From Galaxea fascicularis (Eukaryota > Cnidaria > Anthozoa > Scleractinia > Euphylliidae), in the NCBI GenBank assembly GCA_948470475.1, contig OX419344.1, positions 17,233,495 to 17,297,494 on the forward strand: a DNA stretch of 64,000 nt, in the 5' to 3' direction. Within the stretch, counting starts at the first letter, position 1. The number at the start of each line of letters is the position of its first letter. Below are positions 23,340 through 29,826 of this stretch, one piece after another. The notes under the pieces are model-generated. The model was not told the origin of the DNA. It made no database searches and worked only from the letters and a program-made list of their open reading frames with translations. Position numbers and translations under genes: made by a program.

Positions 23340-24558
23340 GTGAGTATGAGCTTGCAATGCGTTATGGGAAAATAACAATTAACGATAATGCTGCTATTTT
23401 TGTATAAGCCGTGACTCCCCAAATCAGTACCCTGTTTTTCAACTGATAACGTCCATTTCAATGAAAGTTCGATACTATACCGTCCTCAAAACCCATTTTA
23501 TTTGGAATTCAACAGAATTACATTAAATGACCAGCGACATCTAAATCTTAAAATACAACTTTGTCACAATTATTTTAATCAAGCAAAGAAACATCAAGCA
23601 ATAAGAACGGGTCTTTGAAAAAGGGAAAGAAACAGAAAGCAGGTGCCGTCATAAGTAAATCTAGAAGGCTGGATATGAAAACGCTTTGGTTGCTGGGTGG
23701 CAGGGTGGGGAGAGACCGAAAGACCTTAACCATCCCGTCCAGAGCGCATATGAGAATGGGTTCAGGTCTTCTGCTTATTTTACTTTTACTTTGTAAATAG
23801 AGATCTCCAATTGCAGAACTTGCTAGTTTGATTTGTACGGGTCGTCAAGGAAAATTTAAAAGAAAAGATAAATTTGAAATTGGGGAAGCTCAGCGGTCTT
23901 GTTCTCACCGAAAAAAAGTTGTGAAAACTTCCATCATCTGCTTCCCTTGGTTGTACTAAATTGCTCGCATAACTTGAGACGTACTGTCTGACGTCGTCTT
24001 TCTGTTGTCCAAGGGTGAACCCGCCACCTCCCAATTCAGTGTTGTTTGTGGCTCGTAAACGTGTCCCTAACAATTGCGGCTTCCTAAATTCAACATTGAA
24101 TAGGGGGAAGGGGAGGGGGAAGTTACTGTAGTAATACTGTTGAGCCAGAGGTTTTCGTGAACGATTATTGGACGCAAAGACGCCAGGTTTTTCAAGTGGT
24201 TTTGCCCAAGATTGTAGCACGCTAGTTTTTGAACAAATACGCTTGTCAAAGAAAAACTTGACAAGTTGCGCAGCTTGCTGACAAGGAAAACTTATCGGTC
24301 AAGATAACTGAGTAATTGTATTGCTGGCTGCAATAAAAATTGTCAAAGAAAATTTGTTCATTCGTTTACACGAGCAAATAAAGCGCTTCGAGGCAAAACT
24401 TGTCAAGAAAAGCTGTCGTTCACACAAATGAGCAAACGAAAATTGTCAATGACGGTTGCCAAGGAAAAATTGCTCGTGGAACCGGCTTTAATGTTAGCAC
24501 TACGAACTTATCACATTAATGGGATGGAGTATTCTGTACTTTCATCTTTAATTTACAG
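23340..24558 (+). other. Intron of the host PAN-EGF-D8C gene
   Basis: Begins GTGAGT after the PAN exon and ends TTTACAG before 24559. Nothing else recognised inside; two frames on the minus strand (to 24220) show no conserved motif. Confidence 0.6.
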
Positions 24559-24711
24559 CTTTTCTTGGCTCGTCTCCATTACAACCTGCTTTATCATGCC
24601 GAGAAATCAAAGACTCATCTGAAGGACTGGCTCCTAATGGTCGATATTGGCTTATTTCAAGTGGATCAGGCAACCAGCCATTCGCTGCTTACTGCGACAT
24701 GAACAATGCAG
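24559..24711 (+). CDS. Host gene, exon with start of a fibrinogen-like domain
   Basis: Entered in phase 1 after TTTACAG and left in phase 1 at GCA G|GTGAAAG. The translation includes CREIKDSSEGLAPNGRYWL and FAAYCDMNNAG. A Cys-containing start, GxYWL and YCDM is the opening of fibrinogen-C-like domains (usual pattern C...GxYxI...VYCDM). Only this N-terminal part is encoded; no later fibrinogen-domain exon is evident before the EGF exon, which is common in cnidarian proteins of this type. Confidence 0.7.
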
Positions 24712-25760
24712 GTGAAAGAACTCGTGACTTTAACAATAATTCTTTTACACGACAGCCGATGAGCTCTTGCAATAAAACGTTTGGACCTGGGCAGAGAACG
24801 CAAAAGAGAAAACAACAACAACAACAACTGGGAAATTAAAAGTAGCGTAAATGAAATTAAACTATACAGAAGTTGAATTTGTGATTGAAATTGTCATTTC
24901 AGCCATGTTGCGTTTGACGCGTCCAGCGGTTAGTTTAGGTCCTTGATAACATAGCTCGGAAAATTACTGAATGCTGATTGGTAAAGGAAGACAGTTTCAT
25001 TTTAGTTTTACTTCTGAAGAGGGGAAAAATTACTCGTCTCCGATCTGTTGATCGTTACAGATACTTGCTCCTGATTGGCTGAACACTCTGCTTTCATGTT
25101 AGGTTGATTTCTCCATTTCCAGAACGACTCGGGCAATATAAAATTTCATCAACTACTAAAAACAGGCGTGATATTAATTCTTAGTTTTACTCGGCATCAT
25201 GCGGTGACCCATACAAAACAATTCTTCGTTTTCCGTGTCGTCGCTCATTTTAAACTCGGAAAATGCCTGTGCCATTTCCTAGTTGGTGGTGTAAGGATGA
25301 TTTCATTTCTTCACACTTCGCCCCTTCGCTTCCTGTTAAAAATTTTGTACATCCTCTGACCATTGTATCACGCTTAGCATATATTCCCTATATGTGATAA
25401 ACTTAAATTCCGACCATGAAACTCCAAAATTATGATTGACGAGGAACAAAAATATTTGTTTTGATGAAAGCTGCGTGTCAATCGTGAATAAAATATAAAG
25501 CAACTGTCACGCTTCCCTTTTGGAGATTTTTTTTAAGTTCAGAAGCTCACAACCGCAACTTACTCATTCCCAGAGGGTCCGGCGGCATCCGGTACCCGCT
25601 CGAGTGTCGGCGGGAGAGGAGGGGTCATATCGTATATACACGGGCTTGTGTAAACACCAGTTAAAAAAAGTAATAATAATAATAGCAATGAACTGTGGAG
25701 CTCAACTTTTAAGCTTGGCTTAGTGTATGTATACCGTCCATATTATTCCTCCACTTACAG
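24712..25760 (+). other. Intron of the host PAN-EGF-D8C gene
   Basis: From GTGAAAG to CCACTTACAG. AT-rich, no conserved frame. Confidence 0.6.
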
Positions 25761-25801
25761 TTGTCGTAGAATGCACAGGAAGCCCATGCAAAAATGGTGG
25801 G
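25761..25801 (+). pseudogene. Host gene, first EGF exon, left half (interrupted)
   Basis: After the acceptor CCACTTACAG the phase-1 frame reads VVVECTGSPCKNGG: the C-x4-C and NGG start of an EGF-like domain. It is cut after NGG by the Polinton. The last six bases, GGTGGG, are duplicated at 46100-46105. The second half lies at 46106-46181. Taken together, 41 + 76 = 117 bases, a whole number of codons with phase 1 at both ends. Confidence 0.88.
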
Positions 25802-26123
25802 AGTAGTACTATCGGTTACATTACGGCAAACAATGAAATCAGTAGGGGAAAAAAAGACTGCGTTGGACGATACGGCAAAGTTGATTGAAAACTCCCTATG
25901 ACGCCATTTTGCCGTACCAGCCGACCAGGTTGCACCAGAAATGATTGACAGGTCCCTAATTTGCATAAATTAGCAAAATTAGCATAAATGCAAATGAGAA
26001 GACACGTGAATAAAAGGCAAACAGGTTTTTTAATAACAGCAGCTCCTTGAATTTTTTTTTTTGAAAAAAAGTTGCGGAAAAAAACAAGGCAACCAGGAGG
26101 AACAAAAAACGCCACGTCTAACA
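25802..26123 (+). repeat. Polinton left terminal inverted repeat
   Basis: About 322 bp from AGTAGTACTATCGGTTAC to GCCACGTCTAACAA. It matches the reverse complement of 45750-46099, with length differences in an AT-rich TTATGCTAAT region and in homopolymers. Confidence 0.95.
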
Positions 26124-26149
26124 ATATCAATGAACGAAAAAAAAAGAAG

Positions 26150-26222
26150 CGACCCCACCAGGATTTGAACCTGGAACCTTCCGATCCGTAGTCGGATGCC
26201 TTATCCGTTGGGCCACGGGGCC
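26150..26222 (-). tRNA. tRNA-Arg(ACG), carried by the Polinton
   Basis: On the minus strand a 73-nt cloverleaf fits. The acceptor arms are GGCCCCG and TGGGGTC with discriminator G. The A box is TGGCCCAACGG, the anticodon stem TCCGA/TCGGA encloses loop CTACGGA (anticodon ACG), and the T arm is CCAGG-TTCAAAT-CCTGG. A run of T follows the 3' end (Pol III terminator). It lies 26 bp inside the left inverted repeat and has no partner next to the right repeat, so it belongs to the element's unique part. Confidence 0.93.
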
Positions 26223-26244
26223 TTGACAAGAGAAAAAAATCAAA

Positions 26245-26484
26245 TCAACGTCTGCTCCTCCTTCTCCGTCTTCCTCTCGGTGCTCTCCTTTCTGGGTGGT
26301 TCTGTTCCATGTTTGAAATGAAGATGGCCAAATTGGGGACGGTGGCTTGATTGGGGACAAACTCTCTCAGGGGTCTTGGGAGATGGTCCGTGTGATCCAT
26401 CACGGTGCAATAGGGGAACAGCATACAGACGATGAGGGACGCGGAGGTGGTGTGGGGTAACTTCTTCTTTGGCGTCATCATCAG
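26245..26484 (-). CDS. Cassette 23 (last): basic C-terminal exon
   Basis: After TTCTCCGCAG the phase-0 frame runs 79 codons, the longest single-cassette tail. It starts LMMTPKKK, has a hydrophobic SLIVCMLFPYC segment and ends in an Arg-rich RRGRRRRRSRR-like tail typical of nuclear or nucleic-acid binding. The overlapping phase-1 frame is also open (DDDAKEEV...). Confidence 0.55.
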   Translation of the reverse strand: MMMTPKKKLPHTTSASLIVCMLFPYCTVMDHTDHLPRPLREFVPNQATVPNLAIFISNMEQNHPERRAPRGRRRRRSRR

Positions 26485-26561
26485 CTGCGGAGAAGGGGGA
26501 GGAGGAGGTAAAACATCTTGTCATTTGGGATGGCGTCACGCAGAGTCGCGGTTGTTAATCG
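26481..26561 (-). CDS. Cassette 22: alternative 3' exon
   Basis: Acceptor TTCTTCCCAG; 26 codons from RLTTATLRD to LLLPLLRS, stop TGA overlapping the start of cassette 23. No Cys. Weakest of the series in similarity to the others. Confidence 0.4.
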   Translation of the reverse strand, partial: RLTTATLRDAIPNDKMFYLLLPLLRS

Positions 26562-26608
26562 CTGGGAAGAAAAGAGAAAACAGCGATTAGCAAGAAAAAA
26601 AGAACGAC

Positions 26609-26674
26609 TTACGTATGCGAACACATGCACGTGTGGTGTTCGGGGTAGCGGCAAGTGAGTGCGTGACCGGGTAT
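26609..26674 (-). CDS. Cassette 21: IPxHxLTC type
   Basis: Acceptor TTTTTTTCAG; 21 codons, IPGHALTC then CMCSHT, stop TAA inside ACGTAAGTC. Aligns with cassettes 18-20; differences among them are largely at third codon positions in this frame, which supports coding. Confidence 0.65.
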   Translation of the reverse strand: MPGHALTCRYPEHHTCMCSHT

Positions 26675-26696
26675 CTGAAAAAAACCGGGAAAAGAC

Positions 26697-26777
26697 TTAC
26701 GCATGCGAACACATGCACGTACGGTGGAATTGAGGCCATTCGATGACGAATTCGCAGGTGAGGACGTGACCGGGGAT
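26697..26777 (-). CDS. Cassette 20: IPxHxLTC type
   Basis: Acceptor TTTTTTTCAG; 26 codons, IPGHVLTC, then CMCSHA, stop TAA inside GCGTAAGTC. The 26-nt spacer to cassette 21 starts GTAAGT and ends CAG. Confidence 0.65.
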   Translation of the reverse strand: MPGHVLTCEFVIEWPQFHRTCMCSHA

Positions 26778-26802
26778 CTGAAAAAAACGGAAAAAGACTT
26801 AC

Positions 26803-26893
26803 TGGTCATGACCCACCATCCATCATCCGTGAAACACATGCACGCAACGTGGGTCCACGGATCGACAACGCACGTCAAAATGTGCGCGGGGAT
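26803..26893 (-). CDS. Cassette 19: IPxHxLTC type, open at its donor
   Basis: Acceptor CGTTTTCAG; IPAHILTC, VACMCFTDD, GWWVMT. Unlike its neighbours it has no stop before the donor (ACCA|GTAAGT, phase 1) and stays open through the following spacers. Confidence 0.6.
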
Positions 26894-26928
26894 CTGAAAA
26901 CGACAAAAAGGGAATGTACGACTCACGA

Positions 26929-27018
26929 TTAGGGCATGGACCATCCGTGAGACAGGGCACACATGCATGCAATGTGGCGCCGCAGATTGACCGTGCACGT
27001 TAAAACGTGAGCGGGGAT
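26929..27018 (-). CDS. Cassette 18: IPxHxLTC type
   Basis: Acceptor TTGTTTTCAG; 29 codons, IPAHVLTC, IACMCALSHGW, stop TAA just before the donor TC|GTGAGT. Confidence 0.65.
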   Translation of the reverse strand: MPAHVLTCTVNLRRHIACMCALSHGWSMP

Positions 27019-27042
27019 CTGAAAACAAGAAAAAACTTACGC

Positions 27043-27132
27043 TCAGGATCCGGTGCATGTGTTCGCATGGCAAACAACGCATAGATGAATGGTTCCGCAG
27101 AGAGCGCACAGCATGAGACGATACGGATTTAA
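27043..27132 (-). CDS. Cassette 17: Cys-rich alternative 3' exon
   Basis: Acceptor TCTCTTTCAG; 29 codons, LNPYRLMLCALC then HLCVVCHANTC. Two CxxC pairs suggest metal binding. Stop TGA, then GC|GTAAGT. Confidence 0.6.
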   Translation of the reverse strand, partial: LNPYRLMLCALCGTIHLCVVCHANTCTGS

Positions 27133-27248
27133 CTGAAAGAGAATGGTTTTGGAGAATACCTTTGATACAATCGAATTAAACCCCAATCGTATGTAAACCC
27201 GTAGGCGCTGGGGCAGGTGCATTTGCAGCATCCCTCAAAGACACCGAT
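27129..27248 (-). CDS. Cassette 16: Cys-rich alternative 3' exon
   Basis: Acceptor TTGCTTCGACAG; 39 codons, IGVFEGCCKCTCPS, then YDWGLIRLYQR, stop TAA overlapping the acceptor region of cassette 17. Confidence 0.6.
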   Translation of the reverse strand: MGVFEGCCKCTCPSAYGFTYDWGLIRLYQRYSPKPFSFS

Positions 27249-27271
27249 CTGTCGAAGCAATGGAAAAATGG

Positions 27272-27367
27272 CTAGAGGTTGGTGTCTAGAGATTGGATAC
27301 CCCATTTGTAGCGCTTGGCTAGGAATGATGGGCACGTGCAATGAAGGGTGCTCAACCAGCGGGTGAT
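27272..27367 (-). CDS. Cassette 15: alternative 3' exon
   Basis: Acceptor TTTCTCGACAG; 31 codons, ITRWLSTLHCTCPS to LDTNL, stop TAG. The LHCTCPS core repeats that of cassettes 12 and 16. Confidence 0.6.
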   Translation of the reverse strand: MTRWLSTLHCTCPSFLAKRYKWGIQSLDTNL

Positions 27368-27387
27368 CTGTCGAGAAAGAAAGGTAC

Positions 27388-27467
27388 CTTGAAAAACATT
27401 CGTTGATGTGCCACACCACACCGTCCCATAGGAAGCACCCCCCTGAGGACCGACTCCACCCGGGGAT
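27388..27467 (-). CDS. Cassette 14: Trp-rich alternative 3' exon
   Basis: Acceptor CTTTTTTCCAG; IPGWSRSSGGCFLWDG, VVWHINECF, donor candidate AAG|GTACCT (phase 2). Frame stays open past the donor to 27129. Confidence 0.55.
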
Positions 27468-27496
27468 CTGGAAAAAAGCGAAAAAAAGAATACGTA

Positions 27497-27586
27497 CAAG
27501 GGGCGCCAACGGTGCCGATTGTGCCAAACGATACATAATGAAGCGGGGTAATAATGATAGTAACCTGACCTTGTAAGCCCTGCAAT
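27497..27586 (-). CDS. Cassette 13: alternative 3' exon
   Basis: Acceptor TTTTTTTCAG; IAGLTRSGYYHYYPASLC, then WHNRHRW; donor candidate GTACGT, phase 2. The spacer before it, GTAATTTTTTTCAG, is only 14 nt. The phase-0 frame shows no stop of its own and reads on through later cassettes to 27272. Confidence 0.55.
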
Positions 27587-27600
27587 CTGAAAAAAATTAC

Positions 27601-27709
27601 CGTTTAGAAAAAGGTAGTCCACAGTTGTATGCGTGCCTTTGACCGAAGAGAGTGTGCAATCGAGACACGTGCAATGTGGGTACAAAATGGTTGTATTCCA
27701 TTTGGTGAT
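27601..27709 (-). CDS. Cassette 12: alternative 3' exon
   Basis: Acceptor CGTTTTTTCAG; ITKWNTTILYPHCTCLDC, then VDYLFLNG; donor candidate CG|GTAATT. The phase-0 frame shows no stop of its own and reads on through later cassettes to 27272. Confidence 0.6.
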
Positions 27710-27734
27710 CTGAAAAAACGGGGACACCTACGTG

Positions 27735-27917
27735 TTAATTCCAAGTGGGAAAGGAGTAGAAGAAAGAGGGTTTGCGTCTCCGTCCCCGAGGTTCCACGTG
27801 TAAACGGTCTATGAGATGGCAATCGCAATCTGGAATGAGGAGATCCGTGACGTCTGCCACATGATCGCGCGTGAATGTCGAGGTTATCCAATCAACTAAG
27901 TAGCGAGTTTTTATTAC
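27735..27917 (-). CDS. Cassette 11: alternative 3' exon
   Basis: Acceptor AACATTCATAG; 60 codons, VIKTRYLVDWITSTFTRDHV, later PDCDCHLIDRLH and a basic GRRRKPSF stretch, stop TAA. The phase-0 frame from this acceptor is the only one of the three open across the segment. Confidence 0.6.
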   Translation of the reverse strand, partial: VIKTRYLVDWITSTFTRDHVADVTDLLIPDCDCHLIDRLHVEPRGRRRKPSFFYSFPTWN

Positions 27918-27926
27918 CTATGAATG

Positions 27927-28112
27927 TTAAGTGACATCGTGGGTTACCAAAGGGCGTATGCGCCATGGGCCATTGCTTCGACAGACGTGTGCGCGTGTGA
28001 TTCTCAATGGATTTGGTTGGTGGCACGCCAGGAGGAGTGCTCGGGCCCCTGTGGGGATGCTTGTTTCGATAGGTACCCATGCGAAATCGCATACCATGTT
28101 TGGGAGAAGACA
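27927..28112 (-). CDS. Cassette 10: long alternative 3' exon
   Basis: Acceptor TTTTTTTCACAG; 61 codons, CLLPNMVCDFAWVPIETS to RPLVTHDVT, stop TAA. Spacer before it is GTACTTTTTTTCACAG, 16 nt. Confidence 0.55.
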   Translation of the reverse strand, partial: CLLPNMVCDFAWVPIETSIPTGARALLLACHQPNPLRITRAHVCRSNGPWRIRPLVTHDVT

Positions 28113-28128
28113 CTGTGAAAAAAAGTAC

Positions 28129-28232
28129 CTGCGTACAATTGACCGAAAATGGCATCGGGTGGTCGGGGATTGGTCCGGGTATACGTCAAGGAGTTGTATG
28201 TGTTGTATCACCCCATTAATGTTCGATAGTAC
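28129..28232 (-). CDS. Cassette 9: INGV-type alternative 3' exon
   Basis: Acceptor TTTTTGTCCCGAAACAG; VLSNINGVIQHIQLLDVYPD to SIVRR. Aligns with cassette 8 (INGVxxHxxLLxV, then a D-x-SP-x-TR block), so the two are tandem duplicates. Frame is open into cassette 10. Confidence 0.6.
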
Positions 28233-28347
28233 CTGTTTCGGGACAAAAAGAGGTGTATCCTCTGGTGTTCGGTGATTTGTCTGAGAATACGTGAAGGAGA
28301 TGTTTATGGAATGTTACCCCATTGATGGTTACTACTTGTGTGTGAAC
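28216..28347 (-). CDS. Cassette 8: INGV-type alternative 3' exon
   Basis: Acceptor TTTTCATTCTCAG; 43 codons, VHTQVVTINGVTFHKHLLHV, then YTSFCPETG, stop TAA. Related to cassettes 6 and 9. Confidence 0.65.
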   Translation of the reverse strand, partial: VHTQVVTINGVTFHKHLLHVFSDKSPNTRGYTSFCPETGTIEH

Positions 28348-28366
28348 CTGAGAATGAAAAAAGGGA

Positions 28367-28408
28367 TTACCTGTGATCTGGGAATATGTGTGTGTAGCAT
28401 GGATGAAC
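28367..28408 (-). CDS. Cassette 7: shortest alternative 3' exon
   Basis: Acceptor TTTTTTCTCGCAG; 13 codons, VHPCYTHIFPDHR, stop TAA inside AGGTAATCC. Confidence 0.5.
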   Translation of the reverse strand, partial: VHPCYTHIFPDHR

Positions 28409-28425
28409 CTGCGAGAAAAAAGTAA

Positions 28426-28560
28426 TTACCTGCTTCTGATTGTGTGTGGGCAAAAGAAGGAGTAGACTTTGAAGGAGTTGTAGTCGTTAGGGCGCCGATG
28501 TATGTGAGGAAAATGTCTGTGGTAGCCCACACCGTGGACGCGTAATATTTGTAATTGGAC
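28426..28560 (-). CDS. Cassette 6: HGVGYH-type alternative 3' exon
   Basis: Acceptor TTTTTTTTTCCAG; 44 codons, VQLQILRVHGVGYHRHFPHI, then YSFFCPHTIRSR, stop TAA inside AGGTAATTA. Matches cassette 8 at GVxxHxHxxH and SFxCPxT. Confidence 0.65.
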   Translation of the reverse strand, partial: VQLQILRVHGVGYHRHFPHIHRRPNDYNSFKVYSFFCPHTIRSR

Positions 28561-28573
28561 CTGGAAAAAAAAA

Positions 28574-28690
28574 CTACCCACTTGAGAACGTGTGTGTCAG
28601 TTTTGAAGCGTGAAAGTGATGTAGTCCGGTGTTGCCCGTGCATACGTCTATGTGCGGATAGTAGTAGCAAAGCGTTAGAGAAGGAAGGAC
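28574..28690 (-). CDS. Cassette 5: alternative 3' exon
   Basis: Acceptor TTTTCTTCCAG; 38 codons, VLPSLTLCYYYPHIDVCTG, then LHHFHASKL, stop TAG. Confidence 0.65.
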   Translation of the reverse strand, partial: VLPSLTLCYYYPHIDVCTGNTGLHHFHASKLTHTFSSG

Positions 28691-28712
28691 CTGGAAGAAA
28701 AAAATGGCATAC

Positions 28713-28835
28713 TTACGCCTGATAGGGTAGGTAATGATGTGTGCGTTCCTCGTGATTGTAGTGTATGTGAATTGGATGAGCACCCAACCACAATCGCATG
28801 ACCAAGGGGTAACAGGAAATGTGAATGGGTAATGA
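28713..28835 (-). CDS. Cassette 4: alternative 3' exon
   Basis: Acceptor TTTTTTCCCTCAG; 40 codons, SLPIHISCYPLVMRLWLG, then HIHYNHEERTHHY, stop TAA inside GCGTAAGTA. Confidence 0.65.
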   Translation of the reverse strand, partial: SLPIHISCYPLVMRLWLGAHPIHIHYNHEERTHHYLPYQA

Positions 28836-28854
28836 CTGAGGGAAAAAAGGACAC

Positions 28855-28941
28855 TTACAGTCGAACGATTGCAGGGAACCAATTGTGATAGTGGCCTCCT
28901 GTTTTCGTCAGGATTATGCATAATTCCAATGGCGTCAATGG
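28855..28941 (-). CDS. Cassette 3: alternative 3' exon
   Basis: Acceptor CATCTCACAG; 28 codons, PLTPLELCIILTKTGGHYHN, stop TAA inside CTGTAAGTG. Confidence 0.6.
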   Translation of the reverse strand, partial: PLTPLELCIILTKTGGHYHNWFPAIVRL

Positions 28942-28965
28942 CTGTGAGATGAATGTGAATGCATG

Positions 28966-29061
28966 TTACCACCCCCACCAGTATGAATCGGGATTGTAAT
29001 CTATCCAAGTTTCGTACCAGTCTTTGTAACAGTACATGCATACATCTAAGTGAGGTGTGAA
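28966..29061 (-). CDS. Cassette 2: Trp-rich alternative 3' exon
   Basis: Acceptor CTTCGTATAG; 31 codons, FTPHLDVCMYCYKDWYETW, then YWWGW, stop TAA. CxxC followed by many Trp/Tyr. Confidence 0.65.
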   Translation of the reverse strand, partial: FTPHLDVCMYCYKDWYETWIDYNPDSYWWGW

Positions 29062-29094
29062 CTATACGAAGAGAAAAGCTTACATTGTGATTTG

Positions 29095-29214
29095 CTATTT
29101 CCTGATGGGTTCAACTTTATTCAGATGTATCATGGCTCCGTCGAATATGCTAGTTATGTGGAAGTGCCAACCTGCCCAGTCGGGCCAGCAATCAGTCCCG
29201 GGGTTAACTAATGG
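29095..29214 (-). CDS. Cassette 1: Trp-rich alternative 3' exon
   Basis: Acceptor CCAACATCAG; 39 codons, PLVNPGTDCWPDWAGWHFHI to KVEPIRK, stop TAG. The 36-nt spacer from the 5' exon begins GTGAGT. Confidence 0.65.
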   Translation of the reverse strand, partial: PLVNPGTDCWPDWAGWHFHITSIFDGAMIHLNKVEPIRK

Positions 29215-29246
29215 CTGATGTTGGAGAGGGAAAAAGGAAAAAAAAC

Positions 29247-29600
29247 TCACAGTATGGCCTCCGCTTTCAACTTTTCCGTCAAGACCGTTTCTTTGAGGTG
29301 AACGGACAAGGTGTCCCATAAGCTCCAGAAAGGGGGTATCGCGGTTGGTGTGGCGGCCGGAACCCAAGTCATGGGTCCTTTCCTCTCCCATGTGCCGGGG
29401 TGATCGTTGCCAACCCACATTGCGGTATCGGGTACGGCGACCAGCTTGGACGTACCATCCATACGGGGGAATTCCAACCATTGCTTGTCGGTGGACAGTC
29501 GAGGGCACTTGGTGTTGGGTTGGTAGATGACCACTTCCTTGGAGGTTACGTTGCCCTGTTCATCGATCACTTCTCCCTTAACGTTAGAGTACGATGACAT
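29247..29600 (-). CDS. 5' exon of the cassette array / 117-aa protein
   Basis: From ATG 29600 the frame encodes MSSYSNVKGEVIDEQGN ... WLEFPRMDGTSKLVAVPD ... MWVGNDHPGTWERKG ... and ends at a TGA that overlaps a strong donor, CT|GTGAGT at 29250. Unspliced it is a complete 117-aa protein of unknown family. As an exon it ends in phase 2, while all downstream cassettes need phase 0. A second frame, open from about 29548 and with an ATG at 29481, meets the donor in phase 0. It starts 48 bp from the left promoter block, mirroring the double-RING gene on the right side. Confidence 0.7.
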   Translation of the reverse strand: MSSYSNVKGEVIDEQGNVTSKEVVIYQPNTKCPRLSTDKQWLEFPRMDGTSKLVAVPDTAMWVGNDHPGTWERKGPMTWVPAATPTAIPPFWSLWDTLSVHLKETVLTEKLKAEAIL

Positions 29601-29648
29601 GGTTGCGAATGAGGAGGTGCGCGTTCCACGCGTCTAAATAGAACGATG

Positions 29649-29728
29649 GGTCGTCCAATCAGAGGAGGGGATGGCCGTCACGTGGGGTGGGAAGAAAGGG
29701 GGGTACCCCCCATCCCCCATTTATTCCC
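29649..29728. promoter_or_regulatory. Left bidirectional promoter block
   Basis: 80 bp lying between the divergent starts at 29600 (minus) and 29827 (plus). It includes a CCAAT box (GTCCAATCAG), CACGTG-like GTCACGTGG, and a GGGGTACCCC palindrome. It is near-identical, in inverted orientation, to 44804-44883 (two differences seen by eye). Confidence 0.8.
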
Positions 29729-29826
29729 ACGTGATCGGTGGAGGGGACCAATGAGAGCAAGGAGGTGATGTGATCGGCTGACCCTGATAAAAGGAAGGGG
29801 TGACGTACCGAGGGTTAGAAAAGAGG

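Larger units (their letters stand above)
26245..29250 (-). other. Array of 23 alternative 3' exons (cassettes)
   Basis: Reading the minus strand from 29250, 23 successive sites match a 3' splice acceptor (usually a T/C run ending CAG; two use TAG), and each opens a frame in phase 0. Stops lie at or just before the next spacer in most cases; cassettes 9, 12, 13, 14 and 19 read on through following cassettes. Most cassettes end at or beside a GTAAGT/GTGAGT/GTAATx-type donor, and several stops (TAA) sit inside the donor. Spacers between donor and next acceptor are mostly 20-50 nt, below known animal intron minima, so neighbours cannot be joined; each can only be a partner of a distant 5' exon. 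Cassettes share a hydrophobic start (mostly Val/Ile/Leu), a Cys near residues 7-12 and Trp/His-rich tails. Function unknown. Confidence 0.75.

Noticed and set aside
28000..28300. Opposite-strand frames across 27.6-28.3 kb as genes
   Set aside because: They run against the acceptor/donor series and show no motif; they are shadows of the cassettes.
26609..29041. Cassettes as one long protein joined through tiny introns
   Set aside because: Acceptors are phase 0 but most donors are phase 2, so chaining neighbours shifts the frame each time, and spacers of 14-50 nt are too short for animal splicing.
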